Of a stretch of 64,000 bases of DNA, positions 61,669 through 64,000 are shown piece by piece (position 1 is the first letter of the stretch; each line of letters starts with the position of its first letter). The notes beneath the pieces were generated by a model. It made no database searches. It was given only the letters and a program-made list of their open reading frames with translations, and was not told the origin of the DNA. Position numbers and translations under genes: made by a program. The stretch is from CAZMCH01 sp964564735 (GTDB taxonomy: Bacteria > Poribacteria > DTPJ01): positions 1-64,000 of the forward strand of contig CAZMCH010000002.1 of assembly GCA_964564735.1 (NCBI GenBank), in the 5' to 3' direction.

Positions 61669-62703
61669 ATGAAAAAATATCGTGTTGCAATCGTTGGTCT
61701 AGGTCGTATGGCAAGCACTATTGATGATGAAGTTAAAGATTCACTTTCTGATTGGGTTCCTTATTCTATCGCTTCAGCATGTAAACAAATAGAATCTATT
61801 GACCTGATTGCAGGTGCTGATATATTACCAGAAAAACGAGAGGCATTTAAGCAGAGATGGGGCGTAAATGCTCTTTATGAAGATTATCTTGAAATGATTG
61901 ATAACGAAAAGCCTGATATTGTCGCTATCTGCACAAAAGGGGAACTTCATGCAGAAATGGGAACTTGTGTTGCAGAAAAGGGTGTTCCGATGATCTATCT
62001 CGAGAAAGCTATCGCTTGTTCAATGAAAGAAGCAGATATGCTATTAAAAGCCTGTAAAGATAATAATACCCTATTAAATACAGGTGTTCTCAGACGCTTC
62101 AATCGCAACTATCGCAAAGCACGACAACTGATTGAATCTGGCGAAATTGGTAATATCAGGTCTATAGTTCATTATGGGGCAACAAATTTGCTACATGGTC
62201 ATATTCATTCAGTTGATACAATAATGTATCTAATAGGCGATCCAAAAGCCAAAACTGTTTGGGGTGAGTTGCTCCCAAGAAGCACAAAAATTGAAAATAA
62301 TAGGCTTGATAATGATCCATCATCTATTTATCAGATAGAGTTTGAAAACGGTATAGAAGCATGGACAATAAACGCAGGTAATTGGGATTTTGAGGTTTGG
62401 GGTTCTGCAGGCTCTATAAAATCTACAGATAATGGCGTTGGTTGGATCATAAAAAAACCTAGCTCTGACAAAAAAGGAATCTATAATGAAATTCCATTTC
62501 CAGAGGTAGAAGGTCCAAGCTCAACCATGTATTGCCTGATTGATCTTATCGAAGCTTTTGAGCAAGGTCGCCCAACCTCTGGGAATATTGATGTGACGCA
62601 TCATGCTACTGAAATATGCCTTGCAGTTGCAGAAAGCCATATTCAGGGTAAACGTGTGAGTATGCCATTAGAAAATCGAGAGCTTTATATATGGCACGTA
62701 TAG
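61669..62703 (+). CDS. Gfo/Idh/MocA-family oxidoreductase with altered EKP motif
   Basis: The 344-residue protein has the Rossmann motif GLGRMAS (residues 10-16) and a C-terminal domain with NLLHGHIHSVDTIMYLIG. The family EKP motif reads Glu112-Lys113-Ala114. The Lys that contacts the substrate is kept, but the cis-Pro is lost. An NAD(P)-dependent step on a sugar or cyclitol is likely. AAGGAG precedes the ATG. The gene is alone; downstream is non-coding sequence with a decayed gene end. Confidence 0.83.
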   Translation: MKKYRVAIVGLGRMASTIDDEVKDSLSDWVPYSIASACKQIESIDLIAGADILPEKREAFKQRWGVNALYEDYLEMIDNEKPDIVAICTKGELHAEMGTCVAEKGVPMIYLEKAIACSMKEADMLLKACKDNNTLLNTGVLRRFNRNYRKARQLIESGEIGNIRSIVHYGATNLLHGHIHSVDTIMYLIGDPKAKTVWGELLPRSTKIENNRLDNDPSSIYQIEFENGIEAWTINAGNWDFEVWGSAGSIKSTDNGVGWIIKKPSSDKKGIYNEIPFPEVEGPSSTMYCLIDLIEAFEQGRPTSGNIDVTHHATEICLAVAESHIQGKRVSMPLENRELYIWHV

Positions 62704-62712
62704 AATCTAATT

Positions 62713-62850
62713 TCATTTTATAACAACAAGGCTTTTTGTCTCTTTATATCTGCCTGCTATTAATGTGTGGAAGTAAATTCCACTTTTTACGCTCTCACCA
62801 ATTTCATTGCGCCCATTTTAATAGACAGCATGTCTCTTGATAGTATGTCA
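62713..62850 (-). pseudogene. Decayed C-terminal secretion/FlgD-Ig-like domain
   Basis: On the minus strand the frame ending at TGA 62713 reads NGRNEIGESVKSGIYFHTL followed by IAGRYKETKSLVVIK. This is the pattern (W-D/N-G-R-N-E-x-G, SGxYFxxL-x-AG, TK-hydrophobic end) of the last domain of many secreted proteins in Poribacteria and FCB bacteria. Immediately upstream in frame are TAA (62820-62818) where Trp is expected, preceded by HTIKRHAVY, and TGA. No larger frame exists. It is the remnant of a lost exported protein gene. Confidence 0.6.
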
Positions 62851-63129
62851 CCTTCGGGCATTATGCTAATTTAAAAATTAATACAAATTGCTAATTCAAA
62901 ATTATCATTATAAGCATCATCGAAGAATCTATTTTAGATGTTTCACTTTGTTTATCATAGCATAAAAAATCATTGTGTTATATTTGAAATGGAAATTGAT
63001 ATAAGTTCTATTAAATTTCGGGTTTAAATTGATTTTACAATTTTGAAATATTTTTGATACAAACATAAGCTATAATTTTGACCATAAAAAAGTTTGTTAA
63101 TATAAACCCTGAAATTGGAGGTCGAATAA
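62851..63129. other. Non-coding gap before the barrel gene
   Basis: An AT-rich stretch with no frame of interest. It holds AATTGCTAATTCAAAAT (62886-62902), identical over 17 bases to 22064-22080. A TATAAT (about 63071-63076) has no good -35 box. GGAGGTCGAATAA just before 63130 is the next gene's ribosome site. Confidence 0.4.
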
Positions 63130-63840
63130 ATGATTATCAGAAATATCGTAAAAACAATTCTGATTATTGGCTTTTTGTTTGTAATTTCCCTTTCTGCTTT
63201 TTCTGTTGAGATAAATGGTGGTGCAAATATCTATTTTACAAACAATTATTTTTGGCGAGTAGCAGGGATTGAGAATCTCCATACTCAATATGATTTTGCA
63301 CTATCAACATCAATCGGAGGATTAGATATTAGCCTTTCCCCTTGGATTTCCTATGACCTTGATCTAAAAGAAGTAAATGAGGTTGATTATATAATCGATC
63401 TAGGATATGCTATTGGAGATGCTTCTTTAAATGTTGGGGCAATATATTATGATTTAACAGGAATTCCAGAGACAACTGAAATATATGGAGGTTTAGGCTA
63501 TGATATAGGAATTGCTGACTTAGTCAGCATATCTCCAGGGATAAAATTTTATTATGATATTCAGGAGATCAAGGCAGGTTATCTTGAGCCATCTATCTCT
63601 ATTGGAACACCAAAGTTTGAGTATATCTCTGCTAGTGCTATACTTGGATATGATCTAGGTCAATTTGTTATAGATGATAAAGACGAAAGCAAGTTGACTA
63701 CTCTCCAACTTGGGGTCTCTGGAAGCTATGAAATAATGAAAAAAATATCTATCAGCCCAAGCTTTACCTATGTGGTTGGATTAACTGATGGGATCGATAA
63801 TACGAGTTATGCTGGTTTGAAACTCAGTTTTGAGTTTTAA
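63130..63840 (+). CDS. Outer-membrane beta-barrel-like protein (TorF-like)
   Basis: The 236-residue protein has a signal peptide (about 1-26, ending SLSAFS) and a mature part of regular amphipathic strands with turns (INGGANIYFTNNYFWRVAG, ALSTSIGGLDISLSPWISYDLDL, SLNVGAIYYDLTG, GGLGYDIGIADLVSISPGIKFYYD). It ends in Phe (YAGLKLSFEF), the mark of BAM-inserted barrels. The pattern resembles the TorF/MipA-type families of unknown transport role. The strong GGAGG ribosome site fits an abundant protein. Confidence 0.75.
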   Translation: MIIRNIVKTILIIGFLFVISLSAFSVEINGGANIYFTNNYFWRVAGIENLHTQYDFALSTSIGGLDISLSPWISYDLDLKEVNEVDYIIDLGYAIGDASLNVGAIYYDLTGIPETTEIYGGLGYDIGIADLVSISPGIKFYYDIQEIKAGYLEPSISIGTPKFEYISASAILGYDLGQFVIDDKDESKLTTLQLGVSGSYEIMKKISISPSFTYVVGLTDGIDNTSYAGLKLSFEF

Positions 63841-63860
63841 TGTGTGGATTTTTTTATTTT

Positions 63861-63885
63861 AGGGACAGGTTTAAAAACCTGTCCT
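63861..63885. repeat. REP-like palindrome (GGGACAGG family), copy 2
   Basis: GGACAGGTTT (63863-63872) and AAACCTGTCC (63875-63884) form a 10-base-pair stem with a 2-base spacer. It shares the GGGACAGGTTT core with the palindrome at 38278-38307. The remaining bases up to 64000 hold no recognisable gene. Confidence 0.6.
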
Positions 63886-64000
63886 GATAAAAAGCCAATA
63901 ATCATATAACTAGATTATTTAATTCAGAACATCTAAAGCTTAACATTATTCCTTCTATTTCTTTTCCAAGTGTTTTTCGAGTTTTTTTCGAGAAACTTGC

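Noticed and set aside
1..64000. tRNA genes, CRISPR arrays, prophage or insertion sequences
   Set aside because: All gaps were read. No cloverleaf ends with TTC-loop motifs, no regular repeat-spacer arrays, and no transposase or integrase proteins were seen.

Overview
The window is AT-rich bacterial chromosome, densely coded on both strands, with no rRNA, tRNA, prophage, insertion sequence or CRISPR array that I can recognise. The mix suggests an uncultivated, Gram-negative, probably anaerobic bacterium of the Poribacteria/FCB kind. It has several periplasmic or outer-membrane proteins, a glycyl radical enzyme, a 2-hydroxyacyl-CoA-dehydratase-type iron-sulfur pair, an NqrD/RnfE subunit, three UroD-like proteins, three Gfo/Idh/MocA oxidoreductases and glycan-active enzymes. 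A decayed C-terminal domain of the type that ends secreted proteins in those phyla lies at 62713-62850. The phylum assignment is inference.

Layout. 1-7600: the end of a beta-lactamase-like serine hydrolase, an acetyl-esterase-like hydrolase, a glycyl radical enzyme and a membrane-anchored MA-type peptidase on the + strand. Facing them is a double-cubane/HgdB-like protein with its activase, behind a strong promoter and a structured RNA element. A discoidin-like lipoprotein follows. 7700-12000 (- strand): class II aldolase, RNase P RNA, a secreted TIM-barrel-like protein and a sulfatase-fold protein translationally coupled to it. 12000-21800 (+): Gfo/Idh oxidoreductase, an N-terminally short SelA, a methyltransferase, a beta-helix protein, an orphan NqrD/RnfE, a pyruvate-kinase C-domain protein, and a five-PAS hybrid histidine kinase followed by a beta-rich secreted protein.

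21800-41000: a 38-aa membrane peptide, an iron alcohol dehydrogenase, a methyltransferase, a triple Myb/SANT-like repeat protein, a UroD-like protein, and an SbcD/SbcC-like pair whose coiled coil carries a small folded domain instead of a zinc hook. Then come a tandem GNAT protein and an envelope-type operon (ECF sigma factor, zinc-finger anti-sigma factor, 700-aa TPR protein, outer-membrane protein). Next are a D-threonine-aldolase-fold enzyme, two membrane proteins, purM, a DegT aminotransferase and a second Gfo/Idh protein.

41000-58400 (- strand): one operon joins two UroD-like proteins with nadC, a NIF3 protein and a GNAT protein. A TPR/DUF4838 pair follows. A SAM-I riboswitch with its own terminator stands in front of metK-ahcY, which runs without visible interruption through a PqqD-like protein, polysaccharide deacetylase, DUF4038 glycosidase-like protein, PHP phosphoesterase and M24-fold protein, to a terminator at 48975-49016. 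rpsA, with its own promoter, lies upstream of the riboswitch. 58400-64000 (+): PHP protein, PEGA-repeat protein, metallo-beta-lactamase hydrolase, a third Gfo/Idh protein, the decayed sorting-type domain (- strand), and an outer-membrane beta-barrel-like protein. Dispersed REP-like palindromes occupy several gaps.

Points that most deserve follow-up are the SAM-riboswitch operon carrying glycan genes and an orphan RiPP-recognition-like protein, the structured RNA upstream of the double-cubane-like pair, the hook-less SbcC, the truncated SelA and the triple-repeat DNA-binding protein.
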